The notes: generated by a model from the sequence alone, not told the origin. Numbered from the stretch's first letter, positions 33,753 through 43,734 are shown. The stretch is 64,000 nt of DNA from an uncultured Collinsella sp. (GCA_902494085.1 CABURU010000001.1:124001-188000), one strand, 5' to 3'. Program-made: numbers and translations.

Positions 33753-36700
33753 ATGGCATTCGTCCATCTGCACAATCACACTGTTTTCTCCATGCTCGAC
33801 GGCGCAACCCGTATCCAGGATATGGTCAACCGCGCCGTTGAGCTGGGCATGCCCGCCGTCGCCATTACCGACCATGGCTACATGTACGGCGTGCCCGACC
33901 TGGCGCTGGCCTGCGACGCCGTCAACCACAACACGCCCGAGTACAAAACCTGGAGCCACGACAAGGCCTTCTTGGAAAAGGACCGCCGCGACGAGTTGGT
34001 GGAGCCCGATCCCGAGGCAAACCCGCGCGAGCATGCCCAGTATGTGAAGGACATGGCCATGTGGGACGAGAAGGGCAACATCGACGAGCTTAAGCCGCCC
34101 CTGGTCATCAAGCCCATCTTTGGCTGCGAGGTCTACTTTACGCCGGACGAGACCCTCGCCCGCGACCACAAGCCCGAGCTCTACCACATGATCCTTCTGG
34201 CCAAGGACCAGGAGGGCTACGTCAACTTGATGCAGACGGTCTCCGAGGCCGCCGTGCAGGGCTTTTACTACAAGCCGCGCGTGACGCTCGATAACCTGCG
34301 CCGCCATGCCAAGGGCATGATCTGCACGAGTGCCTGCATCGCGGGCATCATTCCCAAGTACATCGACCGCGGTGACATGGAGGGCGCCATCAAGTGGGCC
34401 GAGACCTTCCGCGATACCTTTGACCCCGGCGACTTTTACATCGAGATCCAGGAACACGGCATCACCACCGATAACGGCCTGACCGACGAGCAGATGGACC
34501 GCACACTCATCGATATCGCCAAGCAGGTGGGTGTCAAGGTCATCGCGACCAACGACTTCCACTACCTGCGCCGCGAGGACGCGCCCGTGCAGGACGTCAT
34601 CATGTGCATCGGCATGAACGCCAAAGTCGACGACCCCAACCGCATGCGCATGACCGGCTCGGAGTTTTACATGAAGACCGAGGAGGAGATGCGGGCGATG
34701 TTCCCGTATTGCCCCGAGGCCTGCGACAACACGCTCGAGATCGCCGACAAGTGCTACGTTGAGCTGGACTGGGACTCCATCATCCTGCCGCGCTTCCCGT
34801 TGCTCGATCCCGGCGAGACGCACGAGAGCCAGTTCCGCCGCGAGTGCGAGAAGGGCCTGCGCCAGCACTATGGCGACGACTGGGCCACGCGCGAGATCGG
34901 TGGCGTCAACATCAAAGAGCGCTTTGAGTACGAATACAAGGTCATCTGCGACAAGGGCTTTGCCGCCTACTTTTTGATCGTTGCCGAGTACGTGCAATGG
35001 GCTAAGGACAACGGCATCGGCGTCGGCCCCGGCCGTGGCTCGGCCGCCGGCGCTATCGTCGCCTACGCCATGAACATCACCGCGTTCGACCCGCTCGAGA
35101 ACGGCCTGATGTTCGAGAGGTTCCTGTCCCCGCAACGTACCGAGATGCCCGATATCGATATGGACTTCGACGATGAGCGACGCCTCGAGGTCGTGGAGCA
35201 CGTTCGTCAGCTCTACGGCCCCGAGAAGGTCACCCACGTCATCACCTACTCGACCATTAAGGCCAAGCAGGCCATCAACGACGCCGCGCGCGTCCTGGAC
35301 TACCCGGTCTACATGGGCCAGCGCCTGTCCAAGATGGTCTCGAGCGACCCCAAGGTCAAGCTCAAGCAGGTGCTCGAAAAGCAACCCGGCAAAGAGGATC
35401 TGTTTAACCCCGACTTTGCCGAGGCCTATAAAAAGGACGACGACGCCCGCCGCATCATCGACACGGCGCTCTCGATCGAGGGCCTTACCCGTGGCGAGGG
35501 CGTGCACGCGTGCGCCGTTCTGATTTGCCGCGACCCCGTCAACGAGCACGTGCCCACCAAGCTCGATACCAAGGGCGGCGTCGAGATTACCCAGTACGAG
35601 GGCCATACCGTTGCCGACATGGGCCTGCTCAAGATGGACTTCCTGGGTCTGCGTACGCTGACGGTTATCTCCAAGGCCAAGGCCAACATCAAAAAGAACT
35701 TCGGCATCGACATCAAAGAGGAAGAGATTCCCTTTGACGACCCCGAGATCTTTAAGCTCATGGGCTCCGGCCACACCGCCGGCGTCTTCCAGGTCGAGTC
35801 CGCCGGCATGACGGCCACGATCAAGAACATGAAGCCCACCGAGTACAAGCACGTCGTGGCATTGATCGCTCTGTACCGCCCGGGACCGCTGGGCGCCGGC
35901 ATGGTTTCGTCCTATATCAACCGTATGAACGGCAAGGAACCGGCTGTCTCCTACGACGACCGTCTGGACGACATCCTGGGCGAAACCTACGGCACCATGG
36001 TCTATCAGGAGCAGGTTATGCTCATCTCCGTCGAGATGTGCGGCTTCTCCAAGGGCGAATCGGACTCGCGTATCCGTAAGCCCGTGGCTAAGAAAAAGAT
36101 CAAGCTGCTCACGTCGACGGTGCTCCACTGGGAGGATGGCTCGGACGAGACCACTTACGACCACTGGATGAATGGCGCTATCAAGAACAACTACACGCGC
36201 GAGGTCGCCCAGAAGATTTGGGACGATGTTCTCGAGTTCGCGTCCTACGCCTTCAACAAGTCGCACTCCGCCGGCTACGCCATTCTGGTTATGCAGACGG
36301 CATGGCTCAAGGCGCACTATCCGCACGAGTACATGGCGGCCGTTCTGACGTCCTATACGGGCAAGACCGATAAGATCGTGCACTACGTCTCGGCATGCCG
36401 TCACGACGGCATCCCCGTGCTTTCGCCAGATGTCAACGAGTCCGGTACCGAGTTCACGGCTACCAAGGAGGGCGTGCGCTTTGGTCTGGCCGGCATCCGC
36501 GGCGTGGGCACCGGCGTGGCGCAGGCGATTATCGCCGAGCGCGAGGCGGGCGGTCCGTTTAAGACGCTGCACGACTTTGTCGAGCGCGTGGACTCGAGCC
36601 AGGCCAACCGCCGCGTGATCGAATCGCTGATCAAGGCAGGCGCCTTCGACTCCACGGGGTATCCGCGTCGCCAGATGATGCACTTTGTGGACAAGAACAA

Positions 36701-37556
36701 CCCCGAGAACATCATCGACGCCGCGGTAAAGCGCCAGAAGGATCGCGCGAGCGGCCAGACTTCGTTCTTCGACATGTTTGGTGATGTTGAGGGCTCGGGT
36801 TTCGAGGTCAGCGTGCCCGATCCGGACGGCCAGGAATGGGACCGCCACCTCAAGCTGAGCCAGGAGAAGGAGGTTCTGGGCATCTATGTCTCGGACCACC
36901 CGCTGCGCCCGTTTGAGTATGCGCTCAGCAAAGCGCGCGACTTCTCGTTCTCGCAGATCGATACCGGCTACGAAGTGCAAAATCCTACAGGCGGCACCAT
37001 CAACCAGGAGATTCCCGAGGGCAAGGCACTGTGGTGGGCCGGCATGGTCTCGAGCGTGTCCAAGCGCGTGACCAAAAACGGCGACCCCATGGGCATCGTG
37101 CAGCTCGAGGACATGGAAGGCGAGGCCACCGTCGTGGTGTTCCCCAAGACCTACAAGGAGGCCGAGGGGTATCTGTACGGCGAGGTCGATCCCGAGACCG
37201 GCGCACAGCTGTCCGACGCCTTTGTGCGCATCAAGGGCAAGCTCGAGCGCTCGGACCGCGGCGACCAGATCATCGCGCAGGAGATCGTGCCGCTGGAGCT
37301 CAACGAGGAGAACAACAAGCCCAAGGTGTTTGAGGTCATGGTGCCCAACAGCCGCTTTAGCCAGGGCAATATGGCGCGCCTGGCCACGGTGCTCACCGCT
37401 AACCCGGGCGGCGACCGCGTGGAGATCTTTATCGAGCAGGTGGACGGGCGCGTGCTGCGCGCCGAGGTGCCTGCCAAGGTCAACGCGCGCTCGATTCCGC
37501 TGCTGGCCGAGGCCAAGGCCATTGTGGGTAACCAAGGCCGCGTGACGGTTATCTAG
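33753..37556 (+). CDS. dnaE: DNA polymerase III subunit alpha
   Basis: Replicative polymerase, 1267 residues from ATG 33753 (GGAG 8 bases before; upstream in-frame codons lack an SD). N-terminal PHP domain starts FVHLHNHTVFSMLDG. The polymerase palm has GVGPGRGSAAGAIVAY and the catalytic aspartates in MPDIDMDFDD. Then fingers (NKSHSAGYA), helix-hairpin-helix and OB domain (GIVQLEDMEGEATVVVFP). A short insertion after KPVAKKKIK is typical of Actinobacteria. Of the DnaE1 type, without a proofreading exonuclease. The SNF2-type helicase gene begins 38 bases on, so it may share the transcript. Confidence 0.96.
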   Translation: MAFVHLHNHTVFSMLDGATRIQDMVNRAVELGMPAVAITDHGYMYGVPDLALACDAVNHNTPEYKTWSHDKAFLEKDRRDELVEPDPEANPREHAQYVKDMAMWDEKGNIDELKPPLVIKPIFGCEVYFTPDETLARDHKPELYHMILLAKDQEGYVNLMQTVSEAAVQGFYYKPRVTLDNLRRHAKGMICTSACIAGIIPKYIDRGDMEGAIKWAETFRDTFDPGDFYIEIQEHGITTDNGLTDEQMDRTLIDIAKQVGVKVIATNDFHYLRREDAPVQDVIMCIGMNAKVDDPNRMRMTGSEFYMKTEEEMRAMFPYCPEACDNTLEIADKCYVELDWDSIILPRFPLLDPGETHESQFRRECEKGLRQHYGDDWATREIGGVNIKERFEYEYKVICDKGFAAYFLIVAEYVQWAKDNGIGVGPGRGSAAGAIVAYAMNITAFDPLENGLMFERFLSPQRTEMPDIDMDFDDERRLEVVEHVRQLYGPEKVTHVITYSTIKAKQAINDAARVLDYPVYMGQRLSKMVSSDPKVKLKQVLEKQPGKEDLFNPDFAEAYKKDDDARRIIDTALSIEGLTRGEGVHACAVLICRDPVNEHVPTKLDTKGGVEITQYEGHTVADMGLLKMDFLGLRTLTVISKAKANIKKNFGIDIKEEEIPFDDPEIFKLMGSGHTAGVFQVESAGMTATIKNMKPTEYKHVVALIALYRPGPLGAGMVSSYINRMNGKEPAVSYDDRLDDILGETYGTMVYQEQVMLISVEMCGFSKGESDSRIRKPVAKKKIKLLTSTVLHWEDGSDETTYDHWMNGAIKNNYTREVAQKIWDDVLEFASYAFNKSHSAGYAILVMQTAWLKAHYPHEYMAAVLTSYTGKTDKIVHYVSACRHDGIPVLSPDVNESGTEFTATKEGVRFGLAGIRGVGTGVAQAIIAEREAGGPFKTLHDFVERVDSSQANRRVIESLIKAGAFDSTGYPRRQMMHFVDKNNPENIIDAAVKRQKDRASGQTSFFDMFGDVEGSGFEVSVPDPDGQEWDRHLKLSQEKEVLGIYVSDHPLRPFEYALSKARDFSFSQIDTGYEVQNPTGGTINQEIPEGKALWWAGMVSSVSKRVTKNGDPMGIVQLEDMEGEATVVVFPKTYKEAEGYLYGEVDPETGAQLSDAFVRIKGKLERSDRGDQIIAQEIVPLELNEENNKPKVFEVMVPNSRFSQGNMARLATVLTANPGGDRVEIFIEQVDGRVLRAEVPAKVNARSIPLLAEAKAIVGNQGRVTVI

Positions 37557-37594
37557 GGACGGCGTTGCTGGTCCGCGCGAGATTGGAGGAAGTG

Positions 37595-40500
37595 ATGGCG
37601 CAGGGGACGTTTGTGCAGGCGCTCCGGAAAGAGGCGGCGCTGAGCGGCACCTTTATGAAGGGCCGCTCGCTCATGCTCAACGGCGCCGTGCTGTCGATCG
37701 AGGACAGCGGCTCGCGCTTCTCCAAGAACGTGACGGTTGAGGGCTCAGTGCGCGGCTCGCGCGGTGACCTGTACAAGACGCACGTGGCGCTCGACATGGA
37801 CGAGCACGAGGTGATCGACTACGACTGCGATTGCCCCGCTGCCTATCGCTACCCCGGCATGTGCAAGCACGCCATCGCCACGGCGCTAGCGTACCTGGAC
37901 GCCAGCGGCATTGAGCCTGTTGAGGGGCTGCGCACGCCGGTCCGCACGTTTACGGCGCAGCCGAAACAGCCCGCGCGCACCGCGTCCGCCGCACCGGCGG
38001 TCAACCCTAACTTTCCCTTCCCGGCGCCCGTTCCCACGAGCCCGAGCCTCATGAAGGCGCTCTCCGATCTTTCGGACGCGCGCATGGATGAGTTGGCAGG
38101 CATGCGCCGCAAGCTCGCCGGCACTGTCGACCCCGATGCCCCCAAGGCGGTATTGGAGCCCTCGCTGGTGCCGTACTACAATCCGCTGTTTGCCGACCGC
38201 TTTAGCTGGGCGCTCGAGCTTCGCATCCGCTGCGGCTCGGTGTCCTACGTGGTCAAGGACATCGACGGCATGGCCGCCGCCTACGTGCGCGGCGGCACCT
38301 TCTCGTACGGCAAGAAGCTCACATTTCTCCATGCGCCCGAGGCTTTCGACGAGGTTTCGGTGCGCCTGCTCGACCTTGTTGTGGCAACGGTTGTGTATCT
38401 GAGCGACATCACGAGTTCGCGTTCGGCGTCGTACGATTTTGCACGCAGCGGCTTTGTCGCCGAGCGCCAGCTGCCGCTGTCCGAGCATGACATCGTGTAC
38501 ATGCTGGACTTGCTGCGTGGCCGGACCATTTCCTTTGAGCCCGCCTGGTCGCGGGGAACGACGACGCATCGTTCCTACGAGGTAGCGGTTGAGTTGTCGC
38601 CGGTGGGGGAGGACGAGGCCTCGGCAAAACAACCACCGCTCCTCGCCGCCAAGATCGCTCCGGCGGCCGGTGGCAGCTACGACCTGCGCCTGCCCGCCGA
38701 TATGTACTGCTTTGCCTCGGGCGACGTTGCCTATCTGGTCGACACGCACCGCGCACGCCGCGCCGATGCGGCGTTTGCCCAGCATGCGGCGCCGTTTCTG
38801 TCGCGTCTGCTGCCCTGTCGCACGCCGGTCCATATCGCCGCCGAACAGGTGGGCGAATTCTGCCGCATGGCGCTGCCCGTTCTGCGCGACTACACTGATC
38901 TCACCGCTCCCGCCGTGCTCGATACCGTGGCGCCCGAGCCGAGCTTTGCCATGGCAATCGGCGTCGACGATGGACTCGTGACCTGCAAAATTACGGTTAC
39001 CTACGGCGACTGGTCGGCAGATCTCTTTAGCTTGGGCGCTCCGGGCAGCCCCTTCGAAGAGCGGCGTCCGGGCGTGCCGCCGCGCGACGAGGTGGCAGAG
39101 TTTCGCGTTATGGACACGGCGGCCCTGTATTTCGACTTTTACGAGGGCGGCCTGGCGTTTGGGGAACGCGATGACGAGAGCCTGTTCCACTTGCTGACCG
39201 AGGGGCTGTCCGCCCTGTCCGAGCTGGGCGAGGTCATGCTCAGCGACCGCCTACGCCAGATCTCGGTCCGCCCTGCGCCCAAGCTTTCGGTGCGCGCGAC
39301 CGTCAAGAGTAACCTGCTCGACGTCGAACTGGGCGCGAGCGGCCTTTCGGCGGCAGACCTTGCCATCTATCTGGATTCGTATAAGCGTCACCAGACGTTT
39401 GCGCATCTCACGTCGGGCGACATCATTCGCCTGGACGAGGGAGCGCGCGCCGCGTTTGGTCTTGCCGAGGACCTGGGCGTCGATGCCGTCGACCTGCTCG
39501 ACGGCGTGTCGCTTCCCGCGTCGAGTACCCTGTTCGTCGACAGCATGCTCGCGCGCACGCCCGAGCTCGAAGCCGATCGCGACGCTGCGTTCCGTCGCAC
39601 CGTCGAGCGCTTGGATACGCTCGGCAAGATGGACTTTACGGTGCCGGCATCTCTCAAGGCCACGCTACGTGGCTACCAGGTCGATGGCTACCAGTGGCTC
39701 GGCTCGCTCGAGCACCTGGGCCTCGGTGGTATCTTGGCCGACGACATGGGCCTGGGCAAAACGCTGCAGATGATCGCGCATATCCTGGCGCGCGTGGAGG
39801 CGGGGGATGCCAAGCCCACGCTCGTGGTGTGCCCTGCGTCGCTTGTGTACAACTGGACCGCCGAGCTGGAGCGCTTTGCGCCTTCGCTCGACGTGTGCGC
39901 CATTGTGGGTGCCAAGGCTCAACGCCGTGTGCAGATCGCTGGCGTGGCCGAGCATAACGTGGTCGTGACGTCGTATGACCTCATGCGCCGCGACATCGAC
40001 GAGTATGCCGAGCAGGACTTTGCCCGCGTTGTGCTCGACGAGGCCCAGTACATTAAAAACCCGCTCACGCAGGTGGCGCGCGCCGCCAAGCGTCTACCGG
40101 CCGGTGTGCGCTTTGCCCTGACGGGCACGCCCATCGAAAACCGCCTGTCCGAGCTCTGGAGTATCTTCGACTTTCTTATGCCGGGCCTTTTGGGGACGCG
40201 CGAGTCGTTTGCCAAGCGCTTTGAGAGCCCCGTCGAGCATGCCGAGGGCGATAGCGCCGCTCGCCTGCAGGCGCTCGTGTCGCCGTTTGTGCTGCGCCGT
40301 GTTAAGGAAGACGTGGTGGCCGATCTACCCGAGAAGATCGAAGACACGGTGATGGCGCAGCTTACCGGCGAGCAGCGTAAGCTGTACCTGGCAAACCAGG
40401 ACCGCATCGCCCAGCAGGTGCAGCACCGCGAGGCATCCGAGTTTAAGAAAGACAAGCTCAAGGTACTCGCCGAGCTCACCAAGCTGCGCCAGATCTGCTG

Positions 40501-41059
40501 CGACCCGCATCTACACTACGAGGGCTACAAGGCGGGGAGCGCCAAGCTCGACGCTTGCATGGAGCTCGTGCACGGTGCGCTCGACGGTGGGCACCACATT
40601 CTGCTGTTCAGCCAGTTCACGGGCATGCTCGATATCATTGGCAAGCGCCTGGCCAAGGAGGACATCGGCTTTCTTAAACTCACGGGCGCTTCGTCCAAGG
40701 AGAGCCGCGCCAAGATGGTCGCGCAGTTCCAGGCGGGCGAGGTGCCGGTGTTTCTGATCTCGCTCAAGGCGGGCGGCGTGGGCCTCAACCTGACGGCGGC
40801 CGACGTGGTCATTCACTACGATCCGTGGTGGAACGTGGCCGCACAGGATCAGGCGACTGACCGCGCGCATCGTATTGGCCAGCAGCATACCGTGACCGTG
40901 TACAAGCTCATCGCCAAGGACACGATCGAGGAACGCATTATGCAGATGCAGGAGTCCAAACGCGACCTGGTCAACAGCGTGCTCGGCGGCGACGGCATCT
41001 CGTCGGCGCTGTTTACCCGCGAAGATGTTCTGGCACTGCTGGACGGCGACGGGCGCTAA
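37595..41059 (+). CDS. SNF2-family ATPase/helicase with SWIM zinc finger
   Basis: 1154 residues. N-terminal SWIM finger, CDCPAAYRYPGMCKH, with Cys78, Cys80, Cys90, His92 as likely zinc ligands. The middle region (about 130-650) has no recognised motif. The SNF2 core follows: LADDMGLGKTLQ (Walker A), VVLDEAQYIKNP (DEAH-like), LTGTPIENRL, LLFSQFTGM, GGVGLNLTAADVVIHYDPWWN and DRAHRIGQ. Such bacterial proteins are thought to move along DNA or remodel protein-DNA complexes; the exact role is not known. ATG 37595 has GGAGGA just upstream; an in-frame start at 37565 has none. The position right behind dnaE suggests a link with replication or repair. Confidence 0.9.
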   Translation: MAQGTFVQALRKEAALSGTFMKGRSLMLNGAVLSIEDSGSRFSKNVTVEGSVRGSRGDLYKTHVALDMDEHEVIDYDCDCPAAYRYPGMCKHAIATALAYLDASGIEPVEGLRTPVRTFTAQPKQPARTASAAPAVNPNFPFPAPVPTSPSLMKALSDLSDARMDELAGMRRKLAGTVDPDAPKAVLEPSLVPYYNPLFADRFSWALELRIRCGSVSYVVKDIDGMAAAYVRGGTFSYGKKLTFLHAPEAFDEVSVRLLDLVVATVVYLSDITSSRSASYDFARSGFVAERQLPLSEHDIVYMLDLLRGRTISFEPAWSRGTTTHRSYEVAVELSPVGEDEASAKQPPLLAAKIAPAAGGSYDLRLPADMYCFASGDVAYLVDTHRARRADAAFAQHAAPFLSRLLPCRTPVHIAAEQVGEFCRMALPVLRDYTDLTAPAVLDTVAPEPSFAMAIGVDDGLVTCKITVTYGDWSADLFSLGAPGSPFEERRPGVPPRDEVAEFRVMDTAALYFDFYEGGLAFGERDDESLFHLLTEGLSALSELGEVMLSDRLRQISVRPAPKLSVRATVKSNLLDVELGASGLSAADLAIYLDSYKRHQTFAHLTSGDIIRLDEGARAAFGLAEDLGVDAVDLLDGVSLPASSTLFVDSMLARTPELEADRDAAFRRTVERLDTLGKMDFTVPASLKATLRGYQVDGYQWLGSLEHLGLGGILADDMGLGKTLQMIAHILARVEAGDAKPTLVVCPASLVYNWTAELERFAPSLDVCAIVGAKAQRRVQIAGVAEHNVVVTSYDLMRRDIDEYAEQDFARVVLDEAQYIKNPLTQVARAAKRLPAGVRFALTGTPIENRLSELWSIFDFLMPGLLGTRESFAKRFESPVEHAEGDSAARLQALVSPFVLRRVKEDVVADLPEKIEDTVMAQLTGEQRKLYLANQDRIAQQVQHREASEFKKDKLKVLAELTKLRQICCDPHLHYEGYKAGSAKLDACMELVHGALDGGHHILLFSQFTGMLDIIGKRLAKEDIGFLKLTGASSKESRAKMVAQFQAGEVPVFLISLKAGGVGLNLTAADVVIHYDPWWNVAAQDQATDRAHRIGQQHTVTVYKLIAKDTIEERIMQMQESKRDLVNSVLGGDGISSALFTREDVLALLDGDGR

Positions 41060-41209
41060 CTCGCTCGGGTGGGGCCGCCGGGGCGGATGGCACACGCTGC
41101 CCCATCGTCCCCGCCCGTTATGTGTTCATTTGCAATGCCGTGGATGGTTTGTCTGCCTTTGGGCATAAGAACCATCAAGATCATCGGCACATCAGCAAAG
41201 GAGAACATC

Positions 41210-41572
41210 ATGGCGAAATTCTTTAAGGACCCCGACGGTAAGCTCATCGCTGCCCTTGGCGACGGCGTTGCGACCCCTGCCGGTTGCACGGAGCTGACCG
41301 CAAACACTGAGGACGCGGCGCACGAGAAGCACGTGCCTGTTGTCGAGACCGAGCGCGACGGTCACGTGATTCGCGCACGCGTTGGCTCGGTCGAGCACCC
41401 CAGCCTGCCCGAGCACTACATTGAGTGGATCGCCCTTGAGGCCGAGGGCCGCTTAGAGGTCCATTACCTTGAGCCCGGCATGAAACCCGCGACGTTTTTC
41501 GCGGGCGGCTCCAAGACCGGTACCGTCTATGCCTACTGCAACCTGCACGGGCTGTGGTCCGCGACATTCTAG
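41210..41572 (+). CDS. Superoxide reductase (desulfoferrodoxin family, catalytic domain)
   Basis: 120 residues. Reduces superoxide to hydrogen peroxide without making oxygen, a defence typical of anaerobes. The catalytic iron site is complete: EKHVPVV (His41), VGSVEHPSLPEHYIEW (His63, His69) and YCNLHGLW (Cys110, His113). The usual N-terminal four-Cys desulforedoxin iron site of desulfoferrodoxin is replaced by a Cys-poor stretch (KFFKDPDGKLIAALGDG), so this is a one-iron form. AAAGGAGAA precedes ATG 41210. A single gene between the SNF2 and NAD-synthetase-like genes, with its own terminator. Confidence 0.92.
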   Translation: MAKFFKDPDGKLIAALGDGVATPAGCTELTANTEDAAHEKHVPVVETERDGHVIRARVGSVEHPSLPEHYIEWIALEAEGRLEVHYLEPGMKPATFFAGGSKTGTVYAYCNLHGLWSATF

Positions 41573-41617
41573 GAGCGCGCCCCCGCTCGGGGTATCATAG
41601 CTAGCATATGCACATGC

Positions 41618-41650
41618 AAGCGCCGGCTGCATTATGCGGCCGGCGCTTTT
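41618..41650 (+). terminator. Rho-independent terminator of the superoxide reductase gene
   Basis: AGCGCCGGC / GCCGGCGCT 9-bp stem with 11-base loop, followed by TTTAC. Confidence 0.8.
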
Positions 41651-41689
41651 ACTACGATTTCGATGGTTTACGACGGAAAGGGCTGAGCC

Positions 41690-43675
41690 ATGAAGCTCGC
41701 GCTTGCACAGATCGATATGCGCCTGGGTGATATTGAGGGCATTTGCGGCCGCATTGAGGACCAGGCTCGTCTGGCCCACGAGCGCGGGGCGCGCGTGCTG
41801 TGCGTTCCGGCTCCGCTCTTTATGGGCGCCATGCCCGGTGGCCTGGTGGGCGCTGCCGACTTTGAGCACGACATGCTTGCCGGGTTGACTGGTGTCGCCG
41901 AGCGTATCCAGGAGCTTGATATGATCTGCATCGTGCCCGCGGCGGTTTCGTTTGAGGGCCAGCCGCTGCTCGACTACATGATGCTCAAGGACGGTCATGT
42001 GGTGCCGGCGCGTTCGAGCATTGCCCTGCAGCGTGGCGAGAACAACGACACACGTTGGGCGCCGCCGGTGTTCGACGTGGACGGCGTGCGCATCGCCGTG
42101 ATTTTTGACTTGGACCGCGAACTCGAGATGCTGCCGACCGGTGTTGACCTCATTGCGTATTTTCAATTCAACGCGTTTGACATGACCGACCGCGAGACGG
42201 CCGCCATTGCCGCTGTTCGCAGCGGCGCCTACCGCAAGATCGCATCCAAGCGCAGCGTGTGGTTTGCCTGCATGGCGCCGGTCGGCGCCTATGACGAGTC
42301 GGTGTATACCGGCGGTTCGTTTGTGCTCGACGACTGCGGTCGTGTGGTGGCCCAGGCGCCGTGTTTTGAGGAGAGCCTGCTGGTTCAGGAGATACAGCGC
42401 GGCGTGATGCTCGATGCCCTGGAAGATCACGAACTGCCCGAGTTCCGTTCCGAGGAGTGGCTGTGGCAGGCGCTGGTGCTCGCCGTGCGCGACAACGCCC
42501 GAGCTCACGGTGCTTCGCGTGCTGTGGTGGCACTCGAGGGTGACTTGCCGTCGTCCCTGCTGACGGCGCTGGCCGTCGACGCTCTGGGCCCGCGCAATGT
42601 GATTGGCCTGGTGCTGGGGCGCAACCGTATCTTTACGCCGGCGCAGGAAGAGGCCGAGGCTGCCCGCTGTGCCGCCGTCCGCGCCATCGCCGAGCGCTTG
42701 CACATTCGTACCGTCGAGCGCGATGCACCGGATGCGGCGCGTGTGCTCGATCGCGACGTGTCGGCGGGCGATGCCGAGCGTCTGCGCTCGCGCACGCTGG
42801 GCTTCATGCTGGAGGACACGGCGCTCGAGCTGGGTGCGATGGCGCTGAGCCCTCTGTCCAAAACCGAGTACGCGCTGGCGGCGCCGGCGCTTTGCGGTGG
42901 CTACCAGGGCGATTACGCGCCCTTTGGCGATGTGTACCTGTCGACGCTTGAGTTTGTGGCGCGTGTGCGCAACCGCACGTCTGCCGTGGTGCCCCAAGAG
43001 CTCGTGACGCTCAACGCGGTGGAAGATTGTATGGAGCGAGTGCTGGCGCAGGCGCTCTCGACGCTCGACGGTCCGGTCGATATGCTCGACCGCGCGGCAC
43101 AGCTGCTCGGCGGGCTTGAGCCGGGTGAGGTCGATGGCGCGCTCGAGGCGCACGTTGACCGCAGTCGACCCTTCGACGACATCCCAATGGCCGCCGGCAA
43201 GCCCGAGGCTTGCTCGCTGCTGCTGATGCTCGTTCGACAGGGTGAGGCTTCCCGTCGCATGCTGCCGACGGCGCCGATCGTCTCGGCCCGTTCGTTTGCC
43301 GAGCGCTCCTGGCCGTATATGCTCGCGTGGTCCGACCTGGGGCTTAACGGCAAGGAGCGTATGACGGTCGATTCGCTGGCGCGCGCCGAGGTGCGCCGTT
43401 TTGCTGACGAGGATACGAGCGAGCGCGTGCGAAACGAGATGATGGGCGTGCTGGGCGAGCTTCTGGGTATTTCGCCCGAGCAGATGGAGGAGCTGCGCTC
43501 TGAGGACGGTCAGCGTCGTTTGCATGAGGGAATGAAAAAGTTCGAGGGCGAGGTTCAGGACGCCATCGATAAGATGATGGGCGGTCAGGGCGGTCCGCAG
43601 GGTGGGTCCCAGGGTGGTCCGATGCCTCATCCGCCGGTTGATCCCCGACAGTTCCCATTCTTCTCGCAGAACTAA
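41690..43675 (+). CDS. Degenerate NAD-synthetase-like protein (nitrilase plus NadE domains)
   Basis: 661 residues with the two-domain plan of glutamine-dependent NAD synthetase: nitrilase-like glutaminase at 1-260 and NadE-like domain at 270-580. The fold patterns persist (KLALAQIDMRLGDIEGI; SSLLTALAVDALGPRNVIGL; LSKTEYALAAPALCGGYQGD). Catalytic residues do not: the glutaminase Glu region reads VPAPLFMGAMPG, the Lys region SSIALQRGEN, and the Cys nucleophile site AVIFDLD. The ATP PP-loop SGGxDS reads EGDLPS (283-288). The C-terminus is Gly/Gln/Pro-rich. An uninterrupted 2-kb frame with normal codon use argues against a pseudogene. It may be a regulator or scaffold, or have a new activity. ATG 41690 follows AAGGGCTGA. 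Confidence 0.75.
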   Translation: MKLALAQIDMRLGDIEGICGRIEDQARLAHERGARVLCVPAPLFMGAMPGGLVGAADFEHDMLAGLTGVAERIQELDMICIVPAAVSFEGQPLLDYMMLKDGHVVPARSSIALQRGENNDTRWAPPVFDVDGVRIAVIFDLDRELEMLPTGVDLIAYFQFNAFDMTDRETAAIAAVRSGAYRKIASKRSVWFACMAPVGAYDESVYTGGSFVLDDCGRVVAQAPCFEESLLVQEIQRGVMLDALEDHELPEFRSEEWLWQALVLAVRDNARAHGASRAVVALEGDLPSSLLTALAVDALGPRNVIGLVLGRNRIFTPAQEEAEAARCAAVRAIAERLHIRTVERDAPDAARVLDRDVSAGDAERLRSRTLGFMLEDTALELGAMALSPLSKTEYALAAPALCGGYQGDYAPFGDVYLSTLEFVARVRNRTSAVVPQELVTLNAVEDCMERVLAQALSTLDGPVDMLDRAAQLLGGLEPGEVDGALEAHVDRSRPFDDIPMAAGKPEACSLLLMLVRQGEASRRMLPTAPIVSARSFAERSWPYMLAWSDLGLNGKERMTVDSLARAEVRRFADEDTSERVRNEMMGVLGELLGISPEQMEELRSEDGQRRLHEGMKKFEGEVQDAIDKMMGGQGGPQGGSQGGPMPHPPVDPRQFPFFSQN

Positions 43676-43678
43676 ACT

Positions 43679-43703
43679 GGGGATGGGATTCGCTCCCAAC
43701 CCC
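43679..43703 (+). terminator. Hairpin after the NAD-synthetase-like gene
   Basis: GGGGATGGGA / TCCCAACCCC stem (one A-A mismatch), 5-base loop; no T-run, so termination is uncertain. Confidence 0.4.
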
Positions 43704-43734
43704 GATACTTCAACTAAGCATCTTGGCCCCGTTG

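Noticed and set aside
33726..37535. 1269-residue minus-strand open frame
   Set aside because: Lies exactly opposite dnaE, no family motif; a codon-bias shadow.
41690..43675. Functional glutamine-dependent NAD synthetase
   Set aside because: The catalytic residues of both domains are replaced, so the enzyme name was not used despite the shared architecture.
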